Source: Geodermatophilus dictyosporus (GTDB lineage: Bacteria > Actinomycetota > Actinomycetes > Mycobacteriales > Geodermatophilaceae). Taken from it: a DNA stretch of 64,000 nt. Each line of letters begins with the position of its first letter. Positions within the stretch are counted from its first letter, which is position 1. The position numbers were made by a program, and so were the translations under genes. The stretch is taken from positions 511,145-575,144 of the forward strand of contig NZ_FOWQ01000002.1 of NCBI RefSeq assembly GCF_900115505.1, written 5' to 3'. Under the pieces are notes generated by a model. That model was not told the origin of the DNA, ran no database searches, and saw nothing but the letters and a program-made list of their open reading frames with translations. Positions 29,939-42,221 of this stretch are shown in pieces.

Positions 29939-30529
29939 TCAGCGGGTCGTGTTCACGACGGTCTGGCCGGCGAAGGGGAAGCCGAGCAGGCGGAGCAGCT
30001 CGCGACCCTCCTCGTCGGTCGTGGCGGTGGTGACCAGCGTGATGTCCATGCCGCGGGGACGGTCGATCTTGTCGACGTCGATCTCGCGGAACATCGACTG
30101 CTCGGTCAGCCCGAAGGTGTAGTTGCCGTGGCCGTCGAACTGCTTGGCGTTGAGGCCGCGGAAGTCGCGGATGCGGGGCAGGGCCAGCGCCAGGAGCCGG
30201 TCGAGGAACTCCCACATGCGGTCGCCGCGCAGGGTGACCTTGGCGCCGATGGGCATGCCCTCGCGCAGCTTGAACTGGGCGATGGACTTGCGGGCCCGGA
30301 CGACGGCCGGCCGCTGGCCGGTGATGGCGGTGAGGTCGCGGACCGCACCGTCCATGAGCTTGGCGTCACGGGTCGCCTCGCCGACGCCCATGTTGACGAC
30401 GATCTTGGTCACGCGCGGGATCTGCATGACGTTGCCGTAGCCGAACTCCTCCTGGAGGGCCGGCACGATCGACTCCCGGTAGTGGGCCAGCAGGCGCGGG
30501 AGGTCGCGGGTGGGAGCAGTCATCGTCAC
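29939..30529 (-). CDS. rplE: 50S ribosomal protein L5
   Basis: The 196-residue L5 contains [18 protein letters not shown] near residue 40, [20 protein letters not shown] and [20 protein letters not shown] at the end. It binds 5S rRNA and P-site tRNA. Its start overlaps the rplX stop by 4 bases. Confidence 0.98.
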   Translation of the reverse strand: MTMTAPTRDLPRLLAHYRESIVPALQEEFGYGNVMQIPRVTKIVVNMGVGEATRDAKLMDGAVRDLTAITGQRPAVVRARKSIAQFKLREGMPIGAKVTLRGDRMWEFLDRLLALALPRIRDFRGLNAKQFDGHGNYTFGLTEQSMFREIDVDKIDRPRGMDITLVTTATTDEEGRELLRLLGFPFAGQTVVNTTR

Positions 30530-30867
30530 AGGTCCTTACCGGTCCGCCGCGACACCCGGATGCTGCGGCCCTCCTCGTCCTTGCGGTAGCCGACCCGGGT
30601 CGGCTTGCCCTCGGAGTCGACCACCATCACCTTGCTGACGTGGATGGGAGCCTCCTGGGTCACGATGCCGCCCTGCTGCGCGCCCCGCTGGTTCGAGCTG
30701 ATGCGGGTGTGCTTCTTGACGCGGCCGACGCCCTCGACGAGGACCTTCTGCAGCTTGGGGTAGGCGGCGATGACCCGGCCCTTGGCGCCCTTGTCGCGGC
30801 CGGACAGCACCACCACGGTGTCGCCCTTCTTGACCTTCATCGACGGGGTCTTCTTCGTCTCGGTCAT
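30526..30867 (-). CDS. rplX: 50S ribosomal protein L24
   Basis: The 113-residue L24 has the KOW motif [20 protein letters not shown] from residue 10. A short MTETKKTPS leader peptide segment precedes it. It lies between rplN and rplE. Confidence 0.97.
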   Translation of the reverse strand: MTETKKTPSMKVKKGDTVVVLSGRDKGAKGRVIAAYPKLQKVLVEGVGRVKKHTRISSNQRGAQQGGIVTQEAPIHVSKVMVVDSEGKPTRVGYRKDEEGRSIRVSRRTGKDL

Positions 30868-30869
30868 GG

Positions 30870-31238
30870 TCAGAGCACCTCCGGGGCGAGCGAGATGATC
30901 CGCATGAAGCGCTTGTCGCGCAGCTCCCGGCCGACGGGGCCGAAGATGCGGGTCCCGCGCGGGTCGCCGCTGTCGCGGATGATGACCGCGGCGTTCTCGT
31001 CGAAGCGGATGTAGGAGCCGTCGGGACGACGACGCTCCTTGGCCGTGCGGACGACGACGGCCTTCACGACGTCGCCGCGCTTGACGCCGGCGCCGGGCAG
31101 CGCGTCCTTGACGGTCGCGACGATGACGTCACCGATGCCCGCGTAGCGCCGCCCGGAGCCGCCGAGCACCCGGATGCAGAGGATCTCCTTCGCACCGGTG
31201 TTGTCGGCGACCCGGAGCCGCGACTCCTGCTGGATCAC
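30870..31238 (-). CDS. rplN: 50S ribosomal protein L14
   Basis: The 122-residue L14 starts [20 protein letters not shown] and has [20 protein letters not shown] and the ending [12 protein letters not shown]. First gene of the spc group; a strong hairpin upstream separates it from rpsQ. Confidence 0.98.
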   Translation of the reverse strand: MIQQESRLRVADNTGAKEILCIRVLGGSGRRYAGIGDVIVATVKDALPGAGVKRGDVVKAVVVRTAKERRRPDGSYIRFDENAAVIIRDSGDPRGTRIFGPVGRELRDKRFMRIISLAPEVL

Positions 31239-31307
31239 GTCCTACTCCCAATCTCAGTGGTGACAGCCGGGCCGGAACGGTGAACCGGCTGTCCGGCACC
31301 CACGTGC

Positions 31308-31340
31308 GGACGCACCGGCGGCGGGGCCGCCGGTGCGTCC
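31308..31340 (-). terminator. Perfect hairpin between rpsQ and rplN
   Basis: A 15-bp perfect stem (arm GGACGCACCGGCGGC at 31308-31322, partner at 31326-31340) with a GGG loop, in a gap of about 220 bases. It is the likely end of the S10 group transcript, with the spc group starting downstream. Confidence 0.7.
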
Positions 31341-31457
31341 GACACGGGTACCGGGATGCGGCGCACACCCGGAGGGGCGCCAGTCGTCCAGGGTACCCGG
31401 TCCCGTGGCGCGGCCCGGAGGGCGTGCGTCACAGGTGCCGGAGGACCCGGACGGTCG

Positions 31458-31757
31458 CTACTTGGCCTTCTCGAGGACCTCGACCAGCCGCCACCGCTTG
31501 GTGGCCGACAGCGGCCGGGTCTCCATGATCTGCACGCGGTCACCGATGCCGGCGACCGCCTGCTCGTCGTGGGCCTTCAGCTTGCTGGTGCGCCGGAGGA
31601 CCTTGCCGTAGAGGCCGTGCTTCACGCGGTCCTCGACCTCGACGACGATGGTCTTGTCCATCTTGTCGCTGACCACGAGGCCCTCGCGGACCTTGCGGTA
31701 GCCGCGGCCGGCCAGGCCGGGACCGCTGGCGACGGCGGAGTTGTCGGGCTCGGTCAT
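31458..31757 (-). CDS. rpsQ: 30S ribosomal protein S17
   Basis: The 99-residue S17 shows [39 protein letters not shown] and [20 protein letters not shown]. It is preceded by rpmC with a 4-base overlap and ends the S10 group. Confidence 0.97.
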   Translation of the reverse strand: MTEPDNSAVASGPGLAGRGYRKVREGLVVSDKMDKTIVVEVEDRVKHGLYGKVLRRTSKLKAHDEQAVAGIGDRVQIMETRPLSATKRWRLVEVLEKAK

Positions 31758-31990
31758 GCCACACCCTCGTTCGGGGCAGCCGAGAGGCCCAGCTCGCGCT
31801 CGCGCATGATCGTGTAGATCCGGGCGATGTCGCGGCGGACGGTCTGCAGCCGCCGGTTGTTGTCCAGCTGGCCGGTGGCCACCTGGAACCGCAGGTTGAA
31901 GAGCTCTTCCTTGTGCTCACGCAGCCGCGTGGCGAGCTCGTCGGCCGAGAGCTCGCGCAGCTCCGGGGCGGTCAGGCCGGCGGCCATCAC
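31754..31990 (-). CDS. rpmC: 50S ribosomal protein L29
   Basis: The 78-residue L29 has the helical-hairpin core [20 protein letters not shown] then [15 protein letters not shown]. It lies at the exit tunnel. Overlaps rplP and rpsQ by 4 bases each. Confidence 0.97.
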   Translation of the reverse strand: MMAAGLTAPELRELSADELATRLREHKEELFNLRFQVATGQLDNNRRLQTVRRDIARIYTIMRERELGLSAAPNEGVA

Positions 31991-32403
31991 ACCTCTCCTT
32001 CACGCGTGATGAAGCGGCACTTCATCGGCAGCTTGTGGATGGCCCGGCGCATGGCCTCGCGGGCCACCGGCTCGGCCACGCCCGACAGCTCGAACATGAT
32101 CCGGCCGGGCTTGACGTTGGCCACCCACCACTCGGGCGAGCCCTTGCCCGAGCCCATGCGGGTCTCGGCGGGCTTCTTGGTGAGCGGACGGTCGGGGTAG
32201 ATCGAGATCCACACCTTGCCGCCACGGCGGATGTGCCGGGTCATGGCGATACGGGCGGACTCGATCTGCCGGTTCGTCACGTAGGCCGGCTCGAGGGCCT
32301 GGATGGCGTACTCACCGAAGTTGATCTCGGTGCCGCCCTTGGCCCGACCCGAGCGGCTCGGGTGGTGCTGCTTGCGGTGCTTGACGCGCCGGGGGATCAG
32401 CAC
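31987..32403 (-). CDS. rplP: 50S ribosomal protein L16
   Basis: The 138-residue L16 starts [20 protein letters not shown] and shows [20 protein letters not shown] and [19 protein letters not shown]. Normal length, in the S10 group. Confidence 0.98.
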   Translation of the reverse strand: MLIPRRVKHRKQHHPSRSGRAKGGTEINFGEYAIQALEPAYVTNRQIESARIAMTRHIRRGGKVWISIYPDRPLTKKPAETRMGSGKGSPEWWVANVKPGRIMFELSGVAEPVAREAMRRAIHKLPMKCRFITREGEV

Positions 32404-32406
32404 GTG

Positions 32407-33315
32407 TCAGCCCTCCGTCTGGGTCTCGGTCGCCGTGTTCTCGGCTGCCGCGGTCCCCTCGGGACCGGCGGCCTGGGCGACGGTCTGCTCGGGCGCGACC
32501 TCGCCGGAGGTCGCGGCCACGGTGCTGTCGGCGGTGTCCCGGCCGGTGGTGCCCTCGGCCGCGGCGCGGCCGGCCTCGGTGCCGCCGGCGGTGGTGCCGC
32601 TGGAGCCCGAGCGGCGCGGCCGCTGCGGGCGCTCGCGGCGCTGCTGCCGGGCGGCGAGGGCCTCGAGGGCCTCCCGCTCGGCACGCGAGCCGCTGACGTC
32701 GCCCTTGTAGATCCACACCTTCACGCCGATGCGGCCGAAGGTGGTGCGGGCCTCGTACAGGCCGTAGTCGATGTTCGCGCGCAGCGTGTGCAGCGGCACC
32801 CGGCCCTCGCGGTAGAACTCCGACCGGCTCATCTCGGTGCCGCCCAGGCGCCCGGAGCACTGCACCCGGATGCCCTTGACCTGCGGGCTGCGCTGGGCCG
32901 ACTGCATGGCCTTGCGCATGGCGCGGCGGAAGCTCACCCGGCTCGACAGCTGCTCGGCGACGGCCTGGGCCACCAGCTGGGCGTCGGCCTCGGGGTTCTT
33001 GACCTCGAGGATGTTGAGCTGCACCTGCTTGCCGGTCAGCTTCTCCAGCTCACCGCGGATGCGGTCGGCCTCCGCGCCGCGACGGCCGATGACGATGCCC
33101 GGCCGGGCGGTGTGGATGTCGACGCGGACCCGGTCACGGGTGCGCTCGATCTCCACCTTGGAGATGCCGGCGCGCTCCATGCCCTTGGTCATGAGCTTGC
33201 GGATGGCCACATCTTCCTTGACGTAGTCCTTGTACAGCTTGTCGGCGTACCACCGGGACTTGTAGTCGGTGGTGATGCCCAGGCGGAACCCGTGCGGGTT
33301 GACCTTCTGACCCAC
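32407..33315 (-). CDS. rpsC: 30S ribosomal protein S3 with C-terminal extension
   Basis: The S3 core starts [20 protein letters not shown], with the KH domain [19 protein letters not shown] and the C-terminal [17 protein letters not shown]. After about residue 220 an Arg-rich stretch ([15 protein letters not shown]) and an Ala/Thr/Glu-rich tail bring it to 302 residues, against 233 in E. coli. Confidence 0.97.
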   Translation of the reverse strand: MGQKVNPHGFRLGITTDYKSRWYADKLYKDYVKEDVAIRKLMTKGMERAGISKVEIERTRDRVRVDIHTARPGIVIGRRGAEADRIRGELEKLTGKQVQLNILEVKNPEADAQLVAQAVAEQLSSRVSFRRAMRKAMQSAQRSPQVKGIRVQCSGRLGGTEMSRSEFYREGRVPLHTLRANIDYGLYEARTTFGRIGVKVWIYKGDVSGSRAEREALEALAARQQRRERPQRPRRSGSSGTTAGGTEAGRAAAEGTTGRDTADSTVAATSGEVAPEQTVAQAAGPEGTAAAENTATETQTEG

Positions 33316-33794
33316 TAGCGGGTCCCTCCCCTCGTGTTGGAGCGCTGCTGCGTGCCCTGCTGCTGCGTGGCCGGGCCGGACTGGCCGGTACGGCGGCGCG
33401 CGGTGCGCGACTTGCCGGCGAGCTCGGCGCTGGCGCCGACCTCGGTCACCTCGACGGTGATGTGGCTCGTCCGCTTGTTGATGCGGTAGGCCCGGCCCTG
33501 CGCGCGCGGACGGATCCGCTTGAGCGTGGGGCCCTCGTCGACGTAGGCGGCGCTGACGACGAGCGCGGCCGGGTCCAGCCGCAGGTTGTGCTCGGCGTTG
33601 GCGACCGCGCTGGCGACGACCTTGGCCACCGGCTCGCTGGCCGCCTGCGGTGCGAACCGCAGGAGGGCCAGGGCCTCGTCGGTGGGCAGGTAGCGGATCA
33701 GGTCCACCACCCGGCGTGCCTTCATGGGGGCGACGCGGACGAACCGGGCGGTGGCCCGGGCGACCTGCGTCTCCTCTCCCAGCTGGGAAGTCAT
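33315..33794 (-). CDS. rplV: 50S ribosomal protein L22
   Basis: The 159-residue L22 has [40 protein letters not shown] and the tunnel loop [21 protein letters not shown] Gln/Thr/Arg-rich tail follows. Its last base is shared with the rpsC start region. Confidence 0.97.
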   Translation of the reverse strand: MTSQLGEETQVARATARFVRVAPMKARRVVDLIRYLPTDEALALLRFAPQAASEPVAKVVASAVANAEHNLRLDPAALVVSAAYVDEGPTLKRIRPRAQGRAYRINKRTSHITVEVTEVGASAELAGKSRTARRRTGQSGPATQQQGTQQRSNTRGGTR

Positions 33795-33820
33795 CTCGTG
33801 TCTCTCTCTCCCGGGACCGG

Positions 33821-34102
33821 TCAGCCCCGCCGCGACCGGCGGTCGTCCTTGACGTGGCCCCGGAAGGTCCGGGTGGGGGCGAACTCGCCGAGCTTGTGCC
33901 CGACCATCGCCTCGGTCACGAAGACCGGGACGTGCTTGCGCCCGTCGTGCACGGCGATGGTGTGGCCGAGCATGTCCGGGATGATCGTCGAGCGCCGGGA
34001 CCAGGTCCGGATGACCGTCTTGGTGCCCTTCTCGTTCTGGGCGTCCACCTTGGCGAGCAGGTGGTCGTCGACGAACGGGCCCTTCTTGAGGCTGCGTGGC
34101 AT
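33821..34102 (-). CDS. rpsS: 30S ribosomal protein S19
   Basis: The 93-residue S19 starts [20 protein letters not shown] and shows [20 protein letters not shown] and [16 protein letters not shown]. Normal length. Confidence 0.98.
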   Translation of the reverse strand: MPRSLKKGPFVDDHLLAKVDAQNEKGTKTVIRTWSRRSTIIPDMLGHTIAVHDGRKHVPVFVTEAMVGHKLGEFAPTRTFRGHVKDDRRSRRG

Positions 34103-34125
34103 GTCTGTCGGACTCCTCTACCCGC

Positions 34126-34959
34126 TCAGCGCTTCTTGTTGGTGCGGCGACGGCGCACGATCAGGGCGTCGCTGGCCTTGCGCTTGCGCGTGCGGCCCTC
34201 GGGCTTGCCCTTCGGGTTCACCGGATGGCGACCACCGGAGGTCTTGCCCTCACCACCACCGTGCGGGTGGTCCACCGGGTTCATGGCGACACCGCGGACG
34301 GTGGGGCGCTTGCCCTTCCACCGCATGCGGCCGGCCTTGCCCCAGTTGATGTTCGACTGCTCGGCGTTGCCCACCTCGCCGACGGTGGCGCGGCAGCGCA
34401 CGTCCACGTTGCGGATCTCGCCCGAGGGCATGCGCAGCTGCGCGAAGCGGCCCTCACGGGCGACCAGCTGCACGCTGGTGCCGGCCGAGCGGGCGATCTT
34501 CGCCCCGCCGCCGGGGCGCAGCTCGATCGCGTGCACCACCGTGCCGACCGGGATGTTGCGCAGCGGCAGGTTGTTGCCCGGCTTGATGTCGGCCGCGGGG
34601 CCGCACTCCACCGTGTCGCCCTGCTTCAGGCGGGCCGGCGCGATGATGTAGCGCTTCTCGCCGTCGGCGAAGTGCAGCAGCGCGATGCGCGAGGTGCGGT
34701 TCGGGTCGTACTCGATGTGCGCGACCGTGGCCGGCACGCCGTCCTTGTCGGCCCGGCGGAAGTCGATGACCCGGTAGGCGCGCTTGTGCCCGCCGCCCTG
34801 GTGCCGCGCGGTGACCTTCCCGTGGACGTTGCGCCCGCCGCGGCCGTGCAGCGGCCGGACCAGCGACTTCTCGGGATGGTCGCGGGTGACCTCGGCGAAG
34901 TCGGCGACGCTGGAGCCGCGGCGGCCCGGCGTCGTCGGCTTGTACTTGCGGATAGCCAT
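34126..34959 (-). CDS. rplB: 50S ribosomal protein L2
   Basis: The 277-residue L2 starts [20 protein letters not shown]. The catalytic-centre region [20 protein letters not shown] and the ending [17 protein letters not shown] are complete. It is a primary 23S rRNA-binding protein at the peptidyl-transferase centre. Confidence 0.98.
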   Translation of the reverse strand: MAIRKYKPTTPGRRGSSVADFAEVTRDHPEKSLVRPLHGRGGRNVHGKVTARHQGGGHKRAYRVIDFRRADKDGVPATVAHIEYDPNRTSRIALLHFADGEKRYIIAPARLKQGDTVECGPAADIKPGNNLPLRNIPVGTVVHAIELRPGGGAKIARSAGTSVQLVAREGRFAQLRMPSGEIRNVDVRCRATVGEVGNAEQSNINWGKAGRMRWKGKRPTVRGVAMNPVDHPHGGGEGKTSGGRHPVNPKGKPEGRTRKRKASDALIVRRRRTNKKR

Positions 34960-35003
34960 TGCTGACTCAGTTCCTCTGTCTCTGGTCCGAACGGTCGCGG
35001 CGC

Positions 35004-35306
35004 TCAGGCGCCGGGACCACCGAAGATCTCGATGCGGTCGCCGGGGGCCACCGAGACGATGGCGCGCTTGGTGTCCTTGCGCTTGCCCAGCCGGGTGCCG
35101 CGGCTGCGCTTGCGCTTGCCCTGGCGGTTGACCGTGTTCACGGACAGGACCTTGACGTTGAAGACCTGCTCCACGGCGATCTTGATCTGGGTCTTGTTCG
35201 CCTCGGGCAGCACCACGAACGTGTACTGGTTGTCGTCCAGCAGCCCGTAGCTCTTCTCCGAGATGACCGGCGACAGCAGGACGTCCCGGGGGTCGCGGAC
35301 GCTCAC
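35004..35306 (-). CDS. rplW: 50S ribosomal protein L23
   Basis: The 100-residue L23 has [20 protein letters not shown] and [20 protein letters not shown]. It forms the tunnel exit docking site for trigger factor and SRP. Overlaps the rplD stop by 4 bases. Confidence 0.97.
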   Translation of the reverse strand: MSVRDPRDVLLSPVISEKSYGLLDDNQYTFVVLPEANKTQIKIAVEQVFNVKVLSVNTVNRQGKRKRSRGTRLGKRKDTKRAIVSVAPGDRIEIFGGPGA

Positions 35307-36118
35307 GCCTTCTCCTCGGTGGTGGTGTCGGTGTCCAGATCGGTGGTGCCCTGGGCCGGCTGGATCGACGGGATGGCACCCGGGATGTCCGGCGTCGTCA
35401 GGTCGGGCTTGGTGAGCGACGTGCCGCCGCTGCCACTGCCGGTGCCGGTGCCGGTGCCGTGCGGGCCGGCCACGAACTCGGCGAGCGCGGTCTCGGTGAA
35501 GACCACCTCGTCGGCGACCAGCACGTCGTAGGTGTTGAGCTGGCCGGCCTCGAGCAGGTGCACGCGCGGCTCGTTGCGCAGGCTCACCCAGTTGAGGACG
35601 TCGTCGCGGTCGAGGACCACGAGCACCCGCTTGGCCGAGGTGACGGCGTCGAGCGTGGCCAGGGCCGCCTTGGTCTTCGGGGCGTCGCCCTCGACGAAGG
35701 TGCTCACGACGTGCACCCGGCCCTCGCGCGCCCGGTCGGAGAGGGCACCGCGCAGGGCGGCGGCCTTCATCTTCTTGGGGGTGCGCTGCGAGTAGTCGCG
35801 CGGCTGGGGGCCGTGGACGGTGCCACCGCCGGTGAACTGCGGCGCGCGGATCGAGCCCTGGCGGGCGCGGCCGGTGCCCTTCTGGCGGTAGGGCTTGACG
35901 CCACCGCCGCTGACGGCGCCGCGGGTCTTGGTGGCGTGGGTGCCCTGGCGGGCCGCGGCCAGCTGCGCCACGACCACCTGGTGCAGGAGCGCGACGCTGG
36001 CGGGCCGGTCGAAGAGGTCACCGGGCAGCGTGACGCTGCCGGAGGTCTCCCCCGCCGGCGTCCGGACGTCGACCTGGCGGTCGGCGCGCGCGCCCTCGGT
36101 GACGGTGGACTGGGTCAC
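35303..36118 (-). CDS. rplD: 50S ribosomal protein L4 with Gly/Thr-rich C-terminal tail
   Basis: The L4 core (about residues 1-220) contains [20 protein letters not shown] and [20 protein letters not shown]. Roughly 50 extra residues follow: [12 protein letters not shown], then an acidic Thr/Asp stretch ending TTTEEKA. In total 271 residues, longer than the usual 205-220. Overlaps rplC and rplW by 4 bases. Confidence 0.97.
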   Translation of the reverse strand: MTQSTVTEGARADRQVDVRTPAGETSGSVTLPGDLFDRPASVALLHQVVVAQLAAARQGTHATKTRGAVSGGGVKPYRQKGTGRARQGSIRAPQFTGGGTVHGPQPRDYSQRTPKKMKAAALRGALSDRAREGRVHVVSTFVEGDAPKTKAALATLDAVTSAKRVLVVLDRDDVLNWVSLRNEPRVHLLEAGQLNTYDVLVADEVVFTETALAEFVAGPHGTGTGTGSGSGGTSLTKPDLTTPDIPGAIPSIQPAQGTTDLDTDTTTEEKA

Positions 36119-36780
36119 TGCTTGTCACTCCCCACGGGACCGCCCTTGACCGCCGACCGGACGAGCACGAGCCCACCCTTCGGGCCGGGGACGGCACCCT
36201 TGATCAGGATGAGGCCGCGCTCGGTGTCGACCTTGTGGACGACGAGCGAGAGCGTGGTGGTCTTCACCGCACCCATGCGGCCGGCCATCTTCAGGCCCTT
36301 GAAGACGCGGCCGGGGGTGGACGCGCCACCGATCGAGCCCGGCGAGCGGTGCTTGCGCTGGGTGCCGTGCGCGGCGCCCAGGCCGCGGAAGCCGTGGCGC
36401 TTCATGACGCCGGCGGTGCCCTTGCCCTTGCTGGTGCCGATGACGTCGACCTTGGCCACGCCGTCGAACACCTGGGCGGTCAGCTCCTGGCCGACCGTGT
36501 AGTTGCCGGCGTCCTCGGTGCGGAGCTCGACCACGTGACGGCGCGGCGTGACGCCGGCCTTCGCGAAGTGGCCACCCTCGGGCTTGTTCACCTTGCGGGG
36601 GTCGATCTCGCCGAAGCCGAGCTGGAGGGCCGAGTAGCCGTCCACCTCGGGGGTGCGCACCTGCGTGACCACGTTCGGGCCCGCCTTGACGACGGTCACC
36701 GGCACGATGCGGTTGTTCTCGTCGAAGACCTGGGTCATCCCCAGCTTCTCGCCGAGGAGCCCGCGGAACGTACTCGCCAT
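36115..36780 (-). CDS. rplC: 50S ribosomal protein L3
   Basis: The 221-residue L3 starts [20 protein letters not shown] and shows [20 protein letters not shown] and [20 protein letters not shown]. Its long loop reaches the peptidyl-transferase centre. Confidence 0.98.
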   Translation of the reverse strand: MASTFRGLLGEKLGMTQVFDENNRIVPVTVVKAGPNVVTQVRTPEVDGYSALQLGFGEIDPRKVNKPEGGHFAKAGVTPRRHVVELRTEDAGNYTVGQELTAQVFDGVAKVDVIGTSKGKGTAGVMKRHGFRGLGAAHGTQRKHRSPGSIGGASTPGRVFKGLKMAGRMGAVKTTTLSLVVHKVDTERGLILIKGAVPGPKGGLVLVRSAVKGGPVGSDKQ

Positions 36781-36796
36781 GACTGGTCTCGGTCCC

Positions 36797-37102
36797 TTAC
36801 TGGATGTTCACGTCGACCGAGGCCGGCAGGTCGATGCGCATGAGCGCGTCGACCGTCTTCGGCGTCGGGTCGAGGATGTCGATGAGCCGCTTGTGCGTGC
36901 GCATCTCGAAGTGCTCGCGCGAGTCCTTGTACTTGTGCGGCGAGCGGATGACGCAGTACACGTTCTTCTCCGTCGGCAGCGGCACCGGGCCGACGACGCG
37001 CGCACCGGTCTTGGTGACCGTGTCGACGATGCGCCGCGCCGAGGCGTCGATCGCCTCGTGGTCGTAGGCCTTCAGCCGGATGCGGATCTTCTGTCCCGCC
37101 AT
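36797..37102 (-). CDS. rpsJ: 30S ribosomal protein S10 (NusE)
   Basis: The 101-residue S10 starts [20 protein letters not shown] and ends [12 protein letters not shown], the canonical form. It is also the antitermination factor NusE, partner of NusB and NusG. First gene of the S10 group; a 164-base spacer separates it from tuf. Confidence 0.98.
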   Translation of the reverse strand: MAGQKIRIRLKAYDHEAIDASARRIVDTVTKTGARVVGPVPLPTEKNVYCVIRSPHKYKDSREHFEMRTHKRLIDILDPTPKTVDALMRIDLPASVDVNIQ

Positions 37103-37224
37103 CGCTGTCTTCTGCTCCTGCCGATCGGTGTTCGTTCGTAGCTGGGGAACGCCGGGAGGTCGCGACCGTCATCCGGTCGGCCCCAGCGGTTCGGGTGGTG
37201 TCGCGCACAGCGCGGCCACCCGGG

Positions 37225-37258
37225 GACGGGCGGCGGTGCGGGTGCACCGCCGCCCGTC
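37225..37258 (-). terminator. Terminator after tuf
   Basis: A 15-bp perfect stem (arm GACGGGCGGCGGTGC at 37225-37239, partner 37244-37258) with a 4-base loop. It lies 9 bases past the tuf stop and ends the str group. Confidence 0.75.
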
Positions 37259-37266
37259 GAGGGGTG

Positions 37267-38460
37267 TTACTTGATGATCTTGGTGACGCGACCGGCGCCG
37301 ACGGTGCGGCCACCCTCACGGATGGCGAACCGCAGGCCCTCCTCCATGGCGATCGGCTGGATCAGCTCGACCGTCATCTCGGTGTTGTCGCCCGGCATGA
37401 CCATCTCGGTGCCGGCCGGCAGGGTCACGACGCCGGTGACGTCGGTCGTCCGGAAGTAGAACTGGGGACGGTAGTTGTTGAAGAACGGCGTGTGACGGCC
37501 ACCCTCGTCCTTCGAGAGGATGTAGACCGAACCCTCGAAGTTGGTGTGCGGGGTGATCGAGCCGGGCTTCACGACGACCTGGCCGCGCTCCACGTCCTCG
37601 CGCTTGATGCCGCGCAGCAGCAGGCCCACGTTGTCGCCGGCCTGGCCCTGGTCGAGCAGCTTGCGGAACATCTCGACGCCGGTGACGGTGGTCGAGGTCG
37701 AGTTCGGGCGGATGCCGACGATCTCGACGGTCTCGGAGACCTTGACGATGCCGCGCTCCACGCGACCGGTGACGACGGTGCCGCGACCGGTGATGGTGAA
37801 GACGTCCTCGACGGGCATGAGGAACGGCTTGTCGATCTCGCGCTCGGGCTCGGGGATCGCCGTGTCGACGGCGGTCATGAGCTCCATGAGCTTGTCGCCC
37901 CACTCGGCGTCGCCCTCGAGGGCCTTGAGCGCCGAGACGCGGACCACGGGGACGTCGTCGCCCGGGAACTCGTACTCGGACAGCAGCTCGCGGACCTCCA
38001 GCTCGACGAGCTCGAGGATCTCCTCGTCGTCGACCATGTCGGCCTTGTTGAGCGCCACGACGATGTAGGGGACACCGACCTGGCGGGCCAGGAGGACGTG
38101 CTCCTTGGTCTGCGGCATCGGGCCGTCGGTCGCGGCGACCACCAGGATCGCGCCGTCCATCTGGGCGGCACCGGTGATCATGTTCTTGATGTAGTCGGCG
38201 TGCCCGGGGCAGTCGACGTGCGCGTAGTGACGGTTCTCCGTCTGGTACTCGACGTGGGCGATCGAGATCGTGATGCCGCGGGCCTTCTCCTCGGGCGCCT
38301 TGTCGATCTGGTCGAAGGCCGACGCCTCGTTGAGGTCCGGGTACTTGTCGTGCAGGACCTTGGTGATCGCCGCGGTCAGCGTCGTCTTGCCGTGGTCGAT
38401 GTGCCCGATGGTGCCGATGTTGACGTGCGGCTTGGTCCGCTCGAACTTGGCCTTGGCCAC
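37267..38460 (-). CDS. tuf: Elongation factor Tu
   Basis: The 397-residue EF-Tu starts [20 protein letters not shown]. GTPase motifs: [23 protein letters not shown] and NKADMVDD. Delivers aminoacyl-tRNA to the ribosome. It lies 88 bases after fusA, with a hairpin in the gap and a second terminator after it. Confidence 0.99.
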   Translation of the reverse strand: MAKAKFERTKPHVNIGTIGHIDHGKTTLTAAITKVLHDKYPDLNEASAFDQIDKAPEEKARGITISIAHVEYQTENRHYAHVDCPGHADYIKNMITGAAQMDGAILVVAATDGPMPQTKEHVLLARQVGVPYIVVALNKADMVDDEEILELVELEVRELLSEYEFPGDDVPVVRVSALKALEGDAEWGDKLMELMTAVDTAIPEPEREIDKPFLMPVEDVFTITGRGTVVTGRVERGIVKVSETVEIVGIRPNSTSTTVTGVEMFRKLLDQGQAGDNVGLLLRGIKREDVERGQVVVKPGSITPHTNFEGSVYILSKDEGGRHTPFFNNYRPQFYFRTTDVTGVVTLPAGTEMVMPGDNTEMTVELIQPIAMEEGLRFAIREGGRTVGAGRVTKIIK

Positions 38461-38519
38461 TGGGTTCCTCTCCTCGTGGTGTCGCAGTCGTGCGTGACGC
38501 TGGGGTGGGGTTGCTGGGG

Positions 38520-38546
38520 GCCGGGCGGGGAGGTACCCCGCCCGGC
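38520..38546 (-). terminator. Hairpin between fusA and tuf
   Basis: An 11-bp perfect stem (arm GCCGGGCGGGG) with a 5-base loop, 2 bases past the fusA stop. Probably an attenuator or partial terminator; tuf may have its own start in the remaining 60 bases. Confidence 0.6.
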
Positions 38547-38548
38547 GG

Positions 38549-40648
<2,100 letters not shown>

Positions 40649-40748
40649 GGGTCTCTCCTCTTTGGATCGGGTCCGCGTGCGGTGTTCCGGGTGGTGGCCC
40701 GGGACACCCGCCGGCCGCGGGGGCTGGCGGAGCCAGCCGGGGTGGCAC

Positions 40749-41219
40749 CTACCAGCGGTAGTGCGCGAAGGCCTTGTTCGACTCGGCCATCTTGTGGGTG
40801 TCCTCGCGGCGCTTGACCGCGGCACCCAGGCCGTTGCTGGCGTCGAGCAGCTCGTTCATGAGGCGCTCGGTCATCGTCTTCTCGCGGCGCGCGCGGCTGT
40901 ACTGGATCAGCCAGCGCAGGCCGAGCGTGGTGCTGCGGGAGGCGCGGACCTCGACCGGGACCTGGTAGGTCGCACCACCGACGCGGCGGCTGCGGACCTC
41001 GAGGGCCGGCTTCACGTTGTCCAGCGCACGCTTGAGCGTGACCACCGGGTCGGTGTCGGTCTTGGTGCGGCAGCCCTCGAGGGCGCCGTAGACGATCGAC
41101 TCGGCGACCGAGCGCTTGCCGTCGACGAGGACCTTGTTCACCAGCTGGGTGACCAGCGGCGACTGGTAGACCGGGTCGTTGACCAGCGGACGGCGCGGCG
41201 CGGGGCCCTTGCGCGGCAT
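40749..41219 (-). CDS. rpsG: 30S ribosomal protein S7
   Basis: The 156-residue S7 starts [20 protein letters not shown] and ends [18 protein letters not shown]. It organises the 3' domain of 16S rRNA. One base separates it from rpsL. Confidence 0.98.
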   Translation of the reverse strand: MPRKGPAPRRPLVNDPVYQSPLVTQLVNKVLVDGKRSVAESIVYGALEGCRTKTDTDPVVTLKRALDNVKPALEVRSRRVGGATYQVPVEVRASRSTTLGLRWLIQYSRARREKTMTERLMNELLDASNGLGAAVKRREDTHKMAESNKAFAHYRW

Positions 41220-41220
41220 G

Positions 41221-41595
41221 TCAGCTCTTCTCCTTCTTCGCGCCGTACCGGCTGCGAGCCTGCTTGCGGTTGCGGACGCCCTGGGTGTCCAGCGAGCCGC
41301 GGATGATCTTGTAACGCACACCCGGGAGGTCCTTCACGCGGCCGCCGCGCACGAGCACCATCGAGTGCTCCTGCAGGTTGTGGCCGACGCCCGGGATGTA
41401 GGCGGTCACCTCGATGCCACTGGTGAGGCGGACGCGAGCGACCTTCCGCAGCGCCGAGTTCGGCTTCTTCGGCGTCGTCGTGTACACGCGGGTGCACACG
41501 CCGCGACGCTGAGGGGAGCCCTTCAGCGCCGGGGTCTTGGTCTTCTCGACCTTGTCCTCGCGGCCCTTGCGGACCAGCTGGTTGATCGTGGGCAT
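41221..41595 (-). CDS. rpsL: 30S ribosomal protein S12
   Basis: The 124-residue S12 starts [20 protein letters not shown]. The streptomycin-relevant lysines in [13 protein letters not shown] and [12 protein letters not shown] are wild type. First gene of the str group, with a promoter about 330 bases upstream. Confidence 0.98.
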   Translation of the reverse strand: MPTINQLVRKGREDKVEKTKTPALKGSPQRRGVCTRVYTTTPKKPNSALRKVARVRLTSGIEVTAYIPGVGHNLQEHSMVLVRGGRVKDLPGVRYKIIRGSLDTQGVRNRKQARSRYGAKKEKS

Positions 41596-42177
41596 GGGTG
41601 GCCTGGATCTCCTACCTGCGCTGGGTCGTGCTTGTGGACGGTGCTGCTGTCGTGTCGCCGGTGCCGGTCCTGCCGGGGCCGCCTGGTCCCGCTCGCCCGC
41701 CACCTCCGGCCCCCGCGGTCGGGCGTGTCGCCCTCCCCGGGACCGGCCGCTGCGTCGAACCGGACAGGTCGCCCCCCGCGACTCGGCGCCGCCACCTCCG
41801 GTCGCCGTCCTGTCGTGGACGGCCGGCCGGGGCGGACCCGCGGCCTGGAGGACGGACCTCCGGACACCCAGGCGCACCGCGAACGGGAGCAGGCCCAGGA
41901 CACCCTGGGCACGGCTGACCACGATACCCGCGTGCTGGGAGGCGGTCAAAGCCGGGTCCCGGGCGCCGGACGGGCAGGTGGAGCCTGCCCCCGGAGTGGA
42001 CCTGCCGCGCACAACGGCCGGGGCACCCCGGGCATTCCGGGGCCGCCGTCCGGGCGGGGTGCCGGGGCACCGCTCGGGGGTGGCGAGGACTGTACCGCGG
42101 CGGGGCCCCGGCGCCAGGGTGCCGGACGGCGGGTCACCCGGCCGGTCGGTGCGCGCGCGACTGTCACACCCTCCCCC
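41596..42177. other. Intergenic region between rpsL and the 42222 gene
   Basis: A stretch of about 580 bases without a supportable gene on either strand; reading frames there show only proline/arginine-rich shadow sequence. It contains the rpsL promoter near 41921-41949 and, downstream of that, a long untranslated leader for rpsL of about 320 bases. No known leader RNA was recognised in it. Confidence 0.6.
41921..41949 (-). promoter_or_regulatory. Promoter of rpsL (str operon)
   Basis: On the minus strand TTGACC (41944-41949) and TATCGT (41921-41926) are separated by 17 bases, close to the ideal vegetative promoter. The start point would lie near 41914. Confidence 0.75.
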
Positions 42178-42183
42178 TACGGT
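42178..42183 (+). promoter_or_regulatory. Candidate -10 box TACGGT for the protease gene
   Basis: TACGGT lies 39 bases before the protease start. A good Shine-Dalgarno GGAGG follows nearer the GTG. The -35 is weak. Confidence 0.4.
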
Positions 42184-42221
42184 CGGTCGCAGCAGAGCCA
42201 CCCACAGCGACGGAGGTCACC

